NCBI RefSeq assembly: GCF_040954645.1
Contig: NC_092805.1
Coordinates: 74,990,564 to 75,054,563, forward strand
Direction: 5' to 3'
Length of the DNA: 64,000 bases
Source: Diabrotica undecimpunctata
Taxonomy: Eukaryota; Arthropoda; Insecta; Coleoptera; Chrysomelidae
Made by a program: the position numbers and the translations under genes. Positions 43,334 through 54,069 of this stretch are shown in pieces. The notes beneath the pieces were generated by a model. It was not told where the DNA came from. It searched no databases and saw only the letters and a program-made list of their open reading frames with translations. The first letter of the stretch is position 1; the number at the start of each line of letters is the position of its first letter.

Positions 43334-43967
43334 GAAGTTGGAAACCATAGAAGTTTATGTCGTAACCAAAGAATTAGCAGAAGAAATCATGAGAGATCTA
43401 CATGCTGAATATGGTCATATAGGGAGCAGAAAATTATGGATGTTGTTTAGGGAAAATTATTTTACAAGAAAAGATATATCCATGGCGAAAAACATCACTA
43501 AAAGTTGTACCATTTGTCAGTTAGCAAAGGAGAAGAATTTCCACAATGTTAATGTAGCAAAATCCATAGTTGCAGAGAGACCTTTAAAATTAGTTGCTAT
43601 CGATTTTGTCAGTAAATTAGCCCTAAGTGAACAGGGTTGCAAAAATATTTTTATAATGATTGACATACATACAAAATTTGTAAAGTTATATCCCAGCGAA
43701 AGGACAAATGTAAAAACCGTAAAATACTATCTAGAAAAATACATAGAGGAAGTAGGTACTCCAGAAACAATTATCTTAGATCATGCCACATATTTTGAAA
43801 GTCCAAGATTAAAAAGAGTTTGTGAAGAAAAGAAAATCCAATTAAATTTCATTAGTATCAGAAGACCCGCATCTAATCCTGCAGAAAGATACGTCAAGGA
43901 GGTGGTAAAATTCTTAAGAATTTTGTGTGCTAGACAACATTATTTATGGCAGGAAAATTTGCCATAA
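43236..43967 (+). pseudogene. Gypsy integrase, zinc and catalytic domains
   Basis: Zinc domain: LHAEYGHIGSRKLWMLFREN followed by CTICQ (HHCC). Core: VAIDFVSKLA (Asp, about 43600), ETIILDHATYF (Asp, about 43777) and ASNPAERYVKEV (Glu, about 43884). The frame ends with TAA at 43965, in place of a residue after WQENLP; the C-terminal domain continues at 43968-44381. Confidence 0.88.
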
Positions 43968-44381
43968 GTTGAAAGATTTTTAAATGAGACACCACATGGA
44001 ATCACCAAACAATGCCCATATTTCCTAATGTCTGGAAAGTATCCAGAAAGACCCTGGGAAATCAGTAATACAGGGGACATTCAAGAAGTAATGAAGAAGG
44101 TAAACCAAAATTTAATAAGAAATGCTAATCGTTATGTAAATAGAATCAATAAGAAGAGAAAGAAAAAAGTTACTTTTGAAAAAGGGGAAAAGGTACTTAT
44201 CAGGTCACTACTGGTGCCTAAAAGGGATGAAAATCTGTGTGGAAAATTACTTTTGCCATTTGAAGGACCTTATGTCATTAGTACTGAACATGGGGTAAAC
44301 AGTTATGAACTAAGACATCCAGAAACTAATAAAATTAGAGGGATATTTAATATAGAGGGAATTTATAAGTATTATGAATAA
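43968..44381 (+). pseudogene. Gypsy integrase C-terminal domain
   Basis: After the stop at 43965 the same protein continues (FLNETPHGITKQCPY) and the open frame 44028-44381 gives KGEKVLIRSLLVPKRDENL, then LPFEGPYVISTEHGV, the GPY/F module typical of gypsy integrase C-termini, which binds DNA. It ends at TAA 44379. No chromodomain or env gene follows. Confidence 0.82.
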
Positions 44382-45151
44382 ACATACAAGTGTAGGCAAT
44401 ATTATGACACGAATTTGGTATTATAAGATATAAGTTTTGTAAATAGAAAGATAATTAATAAATAAGCATATCTTGAGATAAATTTGATAATTAAATAATT
44501 TATTAGGAACAGATGTACAGAATAATGATGAATTTATATAAACAAAAAAGGTTGATTTATTTTCAAGTAGATTTATAGGAGTTACAAGTATAAATAAATG
44601 AGCAAAGTACTATGGACAAATCGATATTTTGTAGAAATTGGGAAATAGGGAATATTATAATGATAAATAGTATATGCGGAAATAAGATGAAAAATAGAAT
44701 TATATGAAATATTGAAATATGAAATATAGAGAGTTATATGTAGAGATGATGAAATGAATATTATATGCGGATATAAAAAGAATAAATAATAATGCGGCAA
44801 TGAATAAAGATACTGAAATAGTATATGAAATAGTATATAGGGGAACAATTATAAGAATTTCTACGAAAATAGTACAAGAAATAAATAGTACAGGAAAAGA
44901 ACTAAAGAAATTGGGAAAGTACTTGGAAATTTGATTCTGAAGTTGATATAATTAGTGAAATATTTGTAGATTTTGTTTGGAGAATTCTGTATTTGTCATA
45001 GAGTAAATTATAAAAAAAAAATATTCAAGAGATATGCTTATTAATAAAAGTCAGTTTATTGTTATATTAATATTAATAAAATATTTAAGTTTACCGGTAA
45101 GAATTTAGATTTAGTAAGTGCTGATAGTTAGCACTGAACAAAATCCAAATT
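44382..45151 (+). other. 3' untranslated part of the gypsy element
   Basis: No gene; A-rich, with many GAAATA/GAATAAATA words. There is room for an env gene here, but no frame supports one. Confidence 0.7.
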
Positions 45152-45160
45152 GGGGGGAAG
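45152..45160 (+). promoter_or_regulatory. Polypurine tract
   Basis: GGGGGGAAG sits immediately before the 3' LTR, where plus-strand DNA synthesis is primed in LTR elements. Confidence 0.8.
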
Positions 45161-45161
45161 T

Positions 45162-46546
45162 TGAAATGATTTCAATATGTTAAAAAGGATACAACTTAAA
45201 TGGATTTTTATATGAGTTTGTTGTTCATGAATTTCATGAAGCCATCACAATGTGGGTTCGACTCTGAAATAAAAGAGAAAAAAAGATTAGTAAATTGTTA
45301 AATAAATTAATTTTGACTTACCTGGTAGAGTGTTAATAATTTCTGAATAGTATAGTTGCCTAGTGTATAGGTGAATCGTCTAAACCTTAAAAAGAACAAA
45401 AAAAGAAGAATTCTTAAAAAATATTTAAACATAGAAATTTTAAAATACGTCAGAAAATAAACTGTCAAGCAAGTCTGTGGGAGCTAAATTAATAGGGGTT
45501 TTGTTAAATAAGAAATTACAATGATGTGGAGATGAAAAGAATAAATTGTATTAGCATTGTAATAGAATAAGTTTTATATCTGAACATTTTTTTTATAAAT
45601 TCCCAAATTAGATGTGATTAAAGTGATTATGAGAAATTAATGTGGATTGACAAATGTGTCAGAACAGGACAGTTTTATGGTTTAAAAAAAATAGAAGACG
45701 AAAAGAAAAAGAACGTTGGTTGCTGTTAGCAACGGATAATATGTTTTTTGGGGAGGCCGACGAGGATTTGTCGACGAAGGGGAGCTCTGAAACTGTGGAA
45801 TAGGTCGGGAGTGTTTTTTAACTCGTCTAATTAGAATTTTAGTTTTTCCACAGTTTCCACAGCAGAGATATCCAGAATTTGTTCCAGAGAGTAAGAGAAA
45901 CAATTTGACTTATAAATTATTATTGGAGTACAGAAATGTCATTTAAATTGAGAAAATTAAAATTCATGAATTAACATAATTGCGATAGGCCTTAAAAAAT
46001 TGAAAATATTAATGATCATTAAATTAAAAATAGAATAGTACGTACCTTAACTTCCGAAGAGAGGATTGATATTCCAGTTTCACCGATTATTTTGCGAGTA
46101 GTTAGTTTTCTTTAAATAAATCAGAACTGTTTTAAAGTGAGGTTGGATAATAATTTTGGGGATCATTTGAAATTTTGATTATATTTGAATGCAAGTTAAA
46201 AGTCAGCGGAATAAAGTGTTCATTTTCTTTTTCTTTATAGTTCATTTAAACACTTTATAAAGTTGCAATATTTATTTAGTTTTTAGGTACTTGTAGAGAG
46301 TCTCCACATTTTGTAATAAATTTTTATTGTCACGACACTAAACCACATTAACATTTATACGATTCCTATTTTTGTAAATTTTTAAAAGCAACCCAAGTTG
46401 CAGACGAATTTTATTGTTTATATTAAATTTGTTCAATATTTAATTGAGCTAGCTGAGGTATATATTAAATTATACAACGAACCACATATTTTAAAAATTA
46501 CAACATTTATTATAAAAAAAATAAAATTAATAAAATACAATTTTTT

Positions 46547-46548
<2 letters not shown>
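45162..46548 (+). repeat. 3' LTR, 1,387 bp
   Basis: Aligns with 37534-39050; starts TGAAATGATT and ends TTTTTTCA. It lacks 130 bp (between CAATATT and TAATTGAGC, about 46440). Substitutions are few, for example GGGAAGGCC in the 5' copy versus GGGGAGGCC here, which implies insertion not long ago in relative terms. Confidence 0.92.
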
Positions 46549-46610
<62 letters not shown>

Positions 46611-46630
46611 ATATATATACATATATATAC

Positions 46631-46677
<47 letters not shown>
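46549..46677. repeat. (TA)n microsatellite, right half of gypsy target
   Basis: TA repeat with TATAATATAC and ACATA interruptions. It continues the tract that precedes the 5' LTR at 37533. Confidence 0.95.
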
Positions 46678-46972
46678 TATAAATCATAGCAGTGGCTATA
46701 CCGCAATGCCGGAGACATAAAGAGGTCGAAATACGTATAAGCGGCTTGTCGCTGCCCTGTATTGAAACAAAAATCTAATACCGTCATTTTATTACGTACC
46801 AGAAACTGAATTCACCACGAATTTTGACCACGATAAACGGCAGGTGGAATGCAATTTTTAGCTTCCCTTGCCGAGTAATTTACAAGCTGTTTGCTGTGCA
46901 AGTTTTAGAAGGCACAGTGGTAAAAATTTGAATTCGCTTTCGCCAGGTAGAATTTGTTTGATTTCACTTTTT

Positions 46973-46974
<2 letters not shown>
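46678..46974. other. GC-balanced non-coding block, possibly Penelope terminal text
   Basis: No gene. The start (GCAGTGGCTATACCGCAATG) and ATACGTAT words resemble the block at 35401, and Penelope text lies on its right. Between two TA tracts. Confidence 0.35.

Positions 46975-47030
<56 letters not shown>
46975..47030. repeat. (TA)n microsatellite
   Basis: About 55 bp of TA repeat at the edge of Penelope-related sequence. Confidence 0.97.
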
Positions 47031-47034
<4 letters not shown>

Positions 47035-47139
47035 TAAGTTTAGTTAAGTTTAGTTCTTGAACCTTACTATATATTTTTTAGTAGATTTTTTTGGGCTTAG
47101 GTTCAGGAAAAAGATTGTCATGATACTAAGACATTTTTA

Positions 47140-48010
47140 TTTACTTTTTTCTACGTTTCGACAGGAAATAAATGCCTTTTTCAAGAAATAATATTGACTA
47201 AAAAACATTTTATCAAATACATTATAAGGTTTAAAAGAGAAACTTTTGACTTACCAAACATGTAAAAATTCGTTGCTAACAAGTATACATTAAATGTCAC
47301 AATTAAAATAATAAAAGCATAGAACAGACCCACAAGTCACTACATGTAAAATGTATTTTAAAATTTAATATGTTGTTTATTGATGTTCGTTTATCATTTA
47401 AACAATCAGTTATTTTTACATCTTAGGCATTCTGAGACTATCTTTTTGTGTGCTTTTAAATTAAATACTTATATCTTGTTTAAATTTTTGACGTCTTTTT
47501 TATCATTTATTGCAATATTATTCTTTTTGATTTGTATAGACTCTAGAAGCTACCTTTTCTTCCTGTTACGTTCACTTTTTAGGATCTTGGTTTTGTCAAA
47601 ATCAAATTTGTTTCTTTTCGTTTACATGTTTTGTGAGGGCGGTTGAGTTTTTTTTTGTCATATTTGTGAGAACGTATTCTTGAGTTACGTAGCTGACTGA
47701 TTTGTCCAATATATACTCCAATAGAGGGGTTTTTGTTTTTAGTCTTGTAAAATTCTTTTTCAAAAGATTGTGCCATTATAAGCAACCGTAATGTTATGTT
47801 TAGACAGAAAATTTGCAAGTTGTTCTGATAAACCTTTTATATAGGGGAGAGACATATAGTTTTCCTTTACCGTGTTGGATTTATTGTTATTATTGTTATT
47901 GTAAAATGTATGCAGGGGCGATTTGAAAGTGTTATCGATAAGGTGGTGTGGGTATGAATTAAGTGTTAGTGCTGTTTCTGCTTTTTTAATGGCATAAGGT
48001 CTATTGACAG
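47140..48010 (-). pseudogene. Penelope-like element 3' part with GIY-YIG domain
   Basis: From 48000 down: RPYAIKKAETALTLNSYPHH, DNTFKSPLHTFYNN and MSLPYIKGLSEQLANFLSKH, almost identical to the copy at 35040-35330. It then continues past that copy's end into GVYIGQISQLRNSRIRSHKYD, the GIY-YIG nuclease core (47579-47720). Frames are broken at about 47775 and before 47700. The terminal text at 47140-47200 (ACGTTTCGACAGGAAATAAA ... TTTTTCAAG) fits a Penelope pLTR. RT palm is absent here. Confidence 0.8.
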
Positions 48011-48129
48011 GACCCTATGTTTTTGGAGGGGCATATTACGTAAAATAAATGATACACATCTAAATTTGAAGAGTAAAGTAAAGTACTTTGTAGTAATATT
48101 CGACTTGAGACTTATTTGGAACGGTATTG

Positions 48130-49250
48130 TATAAGATCGGGCAGGTTGTTTATGCTTAGGGTCAGGAATAGCTTCACCCTCTGGATCTTTTGGCCCTCTT
48201 AGTCCAGTTTTCTGTTCTTACAATTCTTGTATAAAGATTTTGGCTTTCATTAATACTGGTGCTATTCATCCTAGTGGGTCATATTGTTTCTCTTTTTCTG
48301 ACAGTATATGTCGTTTTGTTATTTTCTTATTCCTTATCAGTTCTACTTTAAACCTGATCGTGTCCTCTCTCGGGAACCAGTGGATCCCTAAGGTTTTTTA
48401 TATTTCTACATTACGTAATGCTTTCGGATTCACGTTTCGCATTTCCTCTGAAGTTTTCCATCAATTTATCTCCATTACTTAGCCTCTTTCGTAGTAAAAA
48501 TTCACCTTTTTTTAAATAATTCTGTATCGTATACTTACATATTTTCTCTTATTATTTTTGCAGCCTTGGCAATTCCGTCCCTCGTCTTGGTGCAATTGTT
48601 GTACTGTTCTTAGTGCTAGAAAGGGTGCTGCAGCAATGCGGTATGCCACAGTCGTTACTGGGTATTCTTTGATTAGCGTGTTTACGTCTTGTATCTATAG
48701 TATCTTCTGCTATGCACGATCATCTTCCGGCATCTTTAATTGGCAAAACATCTTTTCCAAATCCGCAGAGTATGCTATTCTGTTGGATCTCCATCTTAAA
48801 AGAATGTTCGTGAGGTCCAGTTACAGTGATCCTGTGTGCTAATATCAATAAAACTCACTGCTGTTGAGCTTTTTCTTGATGCGTCAAACACCGTTCTTAC
48901 TTTGGTCGTTGTACTATCTTCCCTTTTTATGGGGTGATCGGTAGATAACATCCTCCTTCCTGGTTTTCTATTATTTCCATATGTCCTTGTTTTCCATAGT
49001 TTTCCATGAACTACCCATAGTCCATCTCTAGTTTTTTATCTTTTGTAAATATTTTCCCTAATTGCATTAGTCTTGCAAATGCTTGTTGCTTCGTTTCTCC
49101 TAGTTTCCCTGCGTTTGTTTTTAAATGGTATTTTTACTTCGTATTTACGAACATGCTTTCGGCATGGCCTATGTAACGGTTGCATCTCTAAATGGCTTCG
49201 AGAACCTTCGTGATGTATCGAGCGCTGTAGAAATCCATTTGTCAAACAAA
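48130..49250 (-). pseudogene. BEL/Pao RT region, decayed
   Basis: Read from 49250 down in changing frames: VKIPFKNKRRETRRNEA (spacer before RT), HPIKREDSTTTKVRTVFDAS with the RVVFDAS-type block at about 48880, YPVTTVAYRIAAAPFLALRT (48670-48590), then REDTIRFKVELIRNKKITKRHI and APVLMKAKIFIQEL (48370-48215). This is the RT to RNase H connection of BEL/Pao. There is no open stretch over 80 codons. It is a different family from the 16899-21712 element. Confidence 0.75.
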
Positions 49251-49307
49251 GAATTAGAGGTGGGACTACCCCAGAAGATTCGAGAATAATACTTTTTGGT
49301 ATATATA

Positions 49308-49418
49308 TGTAACGATGTTATGAGTCAGTTTAGTTGATAAGGGATAATCGTGCTGGAAACTTATAATTAAATATATTTATATAAATTCGAACCGCTTGTT
49401 TTATTTAATCTCGCTACA
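49308..49418 (+). repeat. Short 5' LTR (111 bp, perhaps internally deleted)
   Basis: Starts TGTAACG and ends CGCTACA, near-inverted ends typical of LTRs, directly before the primer site. 111 bp is short for a gypsy LTR, so part may be missing. No partner is available to confirm the ends. Confidence 0.55.
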
Positions 49419-49420
49419 GT

Positions 49421-49438
49421 TGGTGTCCGGTGTGAGAT
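49421..49438 (+). promoter_or_regulatory. Primer-binding site
   Basis: TGGTGTCCGGTGTGAGAT: TGG start two bases after the LTR, as expected for a tRNA primer site. The tRNA was not identified. Confidence 0.65.
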
Positions 49439-49699
49439 TTAGAAATAAATTCAGCAGTGATTGCTAAATAAAAAAAAGACTTTTGAAAAGTATTGTTCGT
49501 CGGAAACATCCGCGTAGTTCGGTAGTGATCTTTGTACGAAAGAACATTTTAAAAAAGTACGTGTGTGCCTGACGAAAGATTTCGCTAGTAGAACTTTCAG
49601 TAAAACAGTTGCGTGAGCCACTAGAAGAACGCGATGAAGACTGCAGCGGGTCCAAGAAGATATTCCAAATACGACTGAAGACTGTTTTTAACAAGAATG

Positions 49700-50845
49700 G
49701 AGAAGACCCAGAGACATTCCAGTTCCAGTCAGCAGAAGAAGCAGTTTTAACGAAAATAAAAAAAATGTGTCGCAGATGATTAAAGAAACTTCTAAATAAA
49801 TGATAGTAAATTTGAAAACGTCTCGCAAATGATTGAAGAATCCTCTAGGAAAAATGATGATAAATTATAGAACGTTTCCAAAAGATTCGATGAAACATTT
49901 GAAAATGTATCTAGAAGATTCGAAGAGACTTCACAAATAATTAAAGAAATATGTATTCAGAACAATGAGAAATTTGAAGAAGTCTCAAGAACATTCGATT
50001 AGATACAGAAAAATGTATACGACAAGATAGAAGACGTAGAAGAGAAGATCAAACAATTAGAGACCATGATAACTAACACGAAAGTGCTACCACCAGTTAA
50101 TACAGTAGTCTTAAATCCGGTAGTAAAAGAAGAATCACCGAGAGACGAAACGACACACCATATGAGATTCAAATTGCCACCATTTGATGGAAAGTCCTCT
50201 TGGTCAATATATCTTAGACAATTTGAAGCTATTTCGACAGCCAATCATTGGACAGAACAAGAAAAGGCTGTTTCCTTGACTGCTGCTTTACGAGGTGATG
50301 CTGCGGATATCCTAAGATCAATTCCTAAGGGTCAAGAAAAATGTTACCAGACCTTGTTCACTCGACTAGACAAACGTTACGGAGATGCCCATCTACAACA
50401 AGTCTACAAGGCGCAACTAAGAAGTAGAATTCAACAAGCAAGTGAAAATTTGGAAGAGTCTGAAGCAGATGTTGCTCGTATAGTGCGGTTGGCTTATCCG
50501 GAAGTACCAGACAACATTTTGGAAGAAATTGCTGTAGATACCTTCGTCAATGGGGTAAAAGAAAGTGAATTACAGAAAGTTTTACGACTAGTAAGACCGA
50601 AAGTTCTAGATTAAGCGCTCGCTATTGCCTTGGAACATGAAACAGCTAGTCAAACTTCTCGGAGCCATCGAGTAAGAACCATTGAAGAATGCGACGAACC
50701 AAACGATAAACGTCTGGATGAAATGGTACGAAAAGTAGTTCGTAAGACGATGCCGAAGAGACGCGAGCCCAGATGTTGGAATTGTGGTGACGTAGGTCAC
50801 ATTCGCCGTAATTGCAAGAAAATTATACAACAGTCGGAAAACTAG
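49700..50845 (+). pseudogene. Gypsy gag with CCHC knuckle
   Basis: The early part (49750-50060) has repeats of the type FENVSRRFEET in broken frames. The frame 50066-50614 has the gag core (RFKLPPFDGKSSWSIYLRQF, LRGDAADILRSIP). A stop (TAA, 50612) separates it from 50630-50845, which ends in CWNCGDVGHIRRNC, a complete CCHC zinc knuckle at about 50774-50815. The tandem FENVS-type units suggest a short expanded coiled-coil repeat. Confidence 0.85.
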
Positions 50846-51375
50846 AACGGGTCGACTCCAAGGGGCAACTGCCGACCTCGAGAAACACAGTCCCCGTAGT
50901 AACTTTTAACATTACGTCCTCCGGTGGAATTCATAGCTTGTACATCAAGGGTCGTATCAATAATATATGTAGATCGTTTTTGGTAGATACAGGTGCAACA
51001 AGAACTATTGCACGTCCAGAAGTTGTATGAGGCCATCTTAAATTATATTCTGCAACAGTAAAGCTTAGAACAGCAACTGGTGAGATAATTAATACATATG
51101 GCGAGGCTAATATGTCAGTATCCATTGGCCAGACCACAGTGAAACATACAGTATTAATTGCAGAGATTTCCGACGAGTTCATATTGGGGATGGATTTACT
51201 AAAGAAAGTTGGGGCTGTATTGAATGTCAAAGATGGAGTTCTCGAGATCAGTGGTGAAGAGTTGCCGTTTCATGAAGACAAACAAGATGTTACCAGCTTA
51301 ATAACTACTTGTGACGTAACAATACCCGGTAATAGTGAGAAAGTTTTGATGACCAGATCTGATGGTTACTGCTGA
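50846..51375 (+). pseudogene. Gypsy aspartic protease
   Basis: RSFLVDTGATRTIARPEVV carries the catalytic DTG (about 50983-50991). A stop TGA at 51028 follows, then SDEFILGMDLLKKVGAVLNV, the second half of the retropepsin. It leads into the linker (51376-51780), which has stops. Confidence 0.82.
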
Positions 51376-51527
51376 GAGGGAAGTTTAAGGACGATCGAAG
51401 ATGTGAACAGTGCTAACAATGCCTAACGGCAAAAAGCTTTGGTGAGAATTCGATATGTCATTCCTATAAGAGTTATGAATTTAAAGGGAACTGCTATTTA
51501 AGTAAAAGAAAGTTAAGTAAAAGAACT

Positions 51528-52607
51528 TTGATCGGACAGTGTGTTCCCGTAGCTTCGATTTGTTCTATGAATACTAATGAGAAACCATCGAAATCTAAGT
51601 ATCCAAAGGAGCTTGTTGAGATTGTGATTAAAACGTGCCAAGATCTTAACGATGAACGAACTAAAAAAGTAAAGTCTATGCTGATAGAATTTCAAGATGT
51701 TTTTGCCATTGATAAGAATGATAAGGGTAAAACAAGCATAGTAAAGCATAAAATTAATACCGGAGATGCTTAGCCAATCAGACAACAACCTAGACGACTT
51801 TCATTTGCGAAAAGAGATGAAGCCGAAGTCATGAAAGATATGAACAAACAAGGGGTAATTGAACCATCAAACAGTCCATGGACATCACCAGTAGTGCTAA
51901 TAAAGAAGAAAGATGGTTCAACGCGTTTTTGTATTGACTACCGACAGCTCAATGCGGTCACTAAAAAAGATAGTTACCCTTTGCCCAGAATAGACGATAC
52001 TTTGGATACTCTTTCTGGTTCTCGTTGGTTCTCCACACTTGATCTAAAAAATTGATATTGGCAAGTAGACATGGAGCCAGCTGATCGGGAAAAAACCGCA
52101 TTCTCGATAGGATCAGAGCTTTGGCAGTTCACAGTTATGCCTTTTGGTTTATGTAATGCCCCGACCACATTTGAAAGATTAATGGAGGCAGTTTTAAGAG
52201 GTCTAACGTGGAAAACATACCTGGTTTATTTGGATGATGTAATTGTAGTTGGAAGATCCTTCGATGAACATGCCAATAATCTGACAGAAGTCTTTCAACG
52301 ATTGCGGGCAGCGAATTTGAAGTTAAGTCCGAAGAAATGTCACTTGTTTGGACGAGAAGTGAAGTACTTAGGACATATTGTAGCAAGTAATGGTGTAACA
52401 GCTGGTCCTGAAAAATTTGCAGCAATTAAGGATTGGCCAGTACCAAGAGATAAACACGAAATTAGAAGTTTTCTTGGCCTATCTACATATTACCGACGTT
52501 TTGTCAAAGGATTTGCCAACATCTCCAAGCCATTAACAAAGTTGACAGAAGAAGGCAAAGAATATACATGGAGCAAAGAGTGTCAAAGAGCTTTCGAACA
52601 CTTATAA
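51528..52607 (+). pseudogene. Gypsy linker and reverse transcriptase
   Basis: The linker 51528-51773 (LIEFQDVFAIDKNDKGKT) is followed by [29 protein letters not shown], stop TGA at 52053 in place of Gly, YWQVDMEPADREKTAF, MPFGLCNAPTTFERLM and VYLDDVIVVGRS (catalytic YxDD at about 52224-52235), then HEIRSFLGLSTYYRRF. A stop at 52605 ends the frame before RNase H. Confidence 0.9.
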
Positions 52608-53195
52608 ATGGCTCTGACAAGCGCACCGATTTTAAGCTACCCTAGACAGGCAGGAAAATTTGTGTTGGACACCGATGCAAGCAACAGTTCAATAGGAGCT
52701 GTTCTCTCCCAAATCTAAGATGGGCAGGAGAAAGTCATCGGTTACTTTAGCAAAGTCTTGTCGAAACCAGAAAAAAACTATTGAGTTACCAGGAGAGAAT
52801 TTCTAGGCGTAGTGAAGGCTTGCGAGCAATTCCATAAATACTTGTATAGCAGAAAGTTTCTTCTTCGCACGGATCACGCTGCTCTAAAATGGCTTCTAAA
52901 ATTCCGTAATCCAGAGGGCCAGATGGCAAGATGGTTAGAACGATTACAAGTATATGATTACGAGATCGAACACAGGGCTAGCAGAGTTCAGTCAAATGCT
53001 GATGCCCTTTCGAGACGGCCGTGCAGTGCAAATTGTAATCACTGTCGTAAATTAGAAGAACGACTTTGCCCCGTGAGACGAACCACCGTCATTAATGATC
53101 AATGGCAACCTCAACAGCTACAAGACGCTCAAGCAGATAATCCATGTATAAAAAGAGTATTGCATTGGATGCGTCGAAGTGAAAGACCTTCTTAG
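52608..53195 (+). pseudogene. Gypsy RNase H
   Basis: FVLDTDASNSSIGAVLSQI (first Asp at about 52672), a stop TAA at 52717, YFSKVLSKPEKNY, a stop TGA at 52784, REFLGVVKACEQFHKYL with the Glu, LLRTDHAALKWLL, and VQSNADALSRRP. The order and acidic residues are complete, but stops make it inactive. Confidence 0.87.
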
Positions 53196-53255
53196 CAAGA
53201 CATTAGTGCATGTAGTCCTGAAGTCAAGTGTTACTGGAGCCAATGGAATTGCCTA

Positions 53256-53525
53256 GTGCTAAAAGATGATCTTCTGTATAGAACCTTTGAGAACGATGAT
53301 GGTACAGAATCTAAGCTTCAGTTGATTGTACCTAAAAGTAAAGTGTCAGAAGTATTGCGTCAGTTACATGACGGTGCATTAGGTGGACACTTTGGTATTA
53401 CGAAGACTCTGCAAAAGGTTCGAGAACGGTTCTATTGGGTGAACTGTAAAGATGGTACCGGAAATGTGAACTGTGTGCAACCAGTAATTGTCCCGTTGGT
53501 AAAAAGAGGGCACCCATGAAACAGT
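53256..53525 (+). pseudogene. Gypsy integrase zinc domain, truncated
   Basis: LRQLHDGALGGHFGITKTLQ, then VRERFYW and CVQPVI-like text, is the HHCC domain with a local shift near the Cys pair (53450-53480). It ends at KRGHP/MKQYN, where the non-LTR poly(T) begins. The catalytic core is absent. Confidence 0.82.
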
Positions 53526-53531
53526 ACAATG

Positions 53532-54069
53532 TTTTTTTATTTTTATTTTTTATGACTTCGGCAGTTTGCCATACAGCCAGTTACATTATCTTTTAATCTC
53601 ATTAGGCGCAGTAAAAAGTTTTTGAATTATTTGCAATCGAATAGACTAAAATAGATAAATTTAACGTTGAGAAATCAGTACAACAATTAACAAAAAGGAG
53701 AGAAAAAATATATATCCATAAACATATACAATTAACATGGATCACTCGCTTCACGTCCAGGGGCCCATCAGGACATTATAATATATAACATACACAGGAG
53801 AACTAGGCCACGGTAAATAGGATTAAACATATAAAGGAGAGAAAACAAAGGTAAAAAGTAAAAACAATTTTTTTAACTAAAGAAAAATATTACATTTGGT
53901 CAAAAAATCGATTATGCAATCGTAAATTATAAATAAATTAAAAATATTCTTGTATAATAAGGTGGATTCCAAATTAAATTTGGCACAACCAAAAATTACA
54001 TGATCTAGGTCACCTTAGTGTCATAAGTCCTTAGGTCCTTAGGTCCTAGTCACCAGTTTTTACTCTCGA
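53532..54069 (-). other. 3' untranslated part and A-rich tail of non-LTR A
   Basis: No gene. An AAAATAAAAATAAAAAAAC-type tail lies at the plus-strand left end (53532-53551). Confidence 0.7.

Larger units (their letters stand above)
37534..46548 (+). mobile_element. Near-complete Ty3/gypsy retrotransposon, 9.0 kb
   Basis: 5' LTR 37534-39050, primer site 39053-39072, gag from 39219, protease, RT, RNase H and integrase to 44381, polypurine tract 45152-45160, 3' LTR 45162-46548. Both sides are (TA)n, so the target duplication cannot be told from the repeat. Gag is split by a SINE-like insert (40515-40724) and pol by a handful of stops and shifts. LTRs match closely apart from a 130-bp gap in the 3' copy. 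It is the reference copy for the fragment at 1-2740. Notable are a long coiled-coil-like gag and no zinc knuckle. Confidence 0.94.
49308..53525 (+). mobile_element. Ty3/gypsy element, cut off in integrase
   Basis: Short 5' LTR (49308-49418), primer site (49421), gag with zinc knuckle, protease, RT, RNase H and integrase zinc domain. It ends at about 53525 where a minus-strand non-LTR element with its poly(A) end begins; the remaining integrase and the 3' LTR are not found on the far side. At least seven stops lie in pol. The RT text ([20 protein letters not shown]) is the common gypsy/mdg1-like type, unlike the other lineages in this window. Confidence 0.9.

Noticed and set aside
44382..45151. 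env-like gene after gypsy integrase
   Set aside because: No frame on the plus strand with signal or membrane segments; the 88-codon antisense frame is hydrophobic only because the text is AT-rich.
47040..47250. Hammerhead ribozyme in Penelope terminal sequence
   Set aside because: Penelope pLTRs can carry one, and a CGAAAC-like word exists, but no CTGATGA core pairs with it here or near 14555.
47380..47646. Plus-strand Phe/Leu-rich frame of 88 codons
   Set aside because: It overlaps in antisense the end of a Penelope gene and looks hydrophobic from T-rich composition only.
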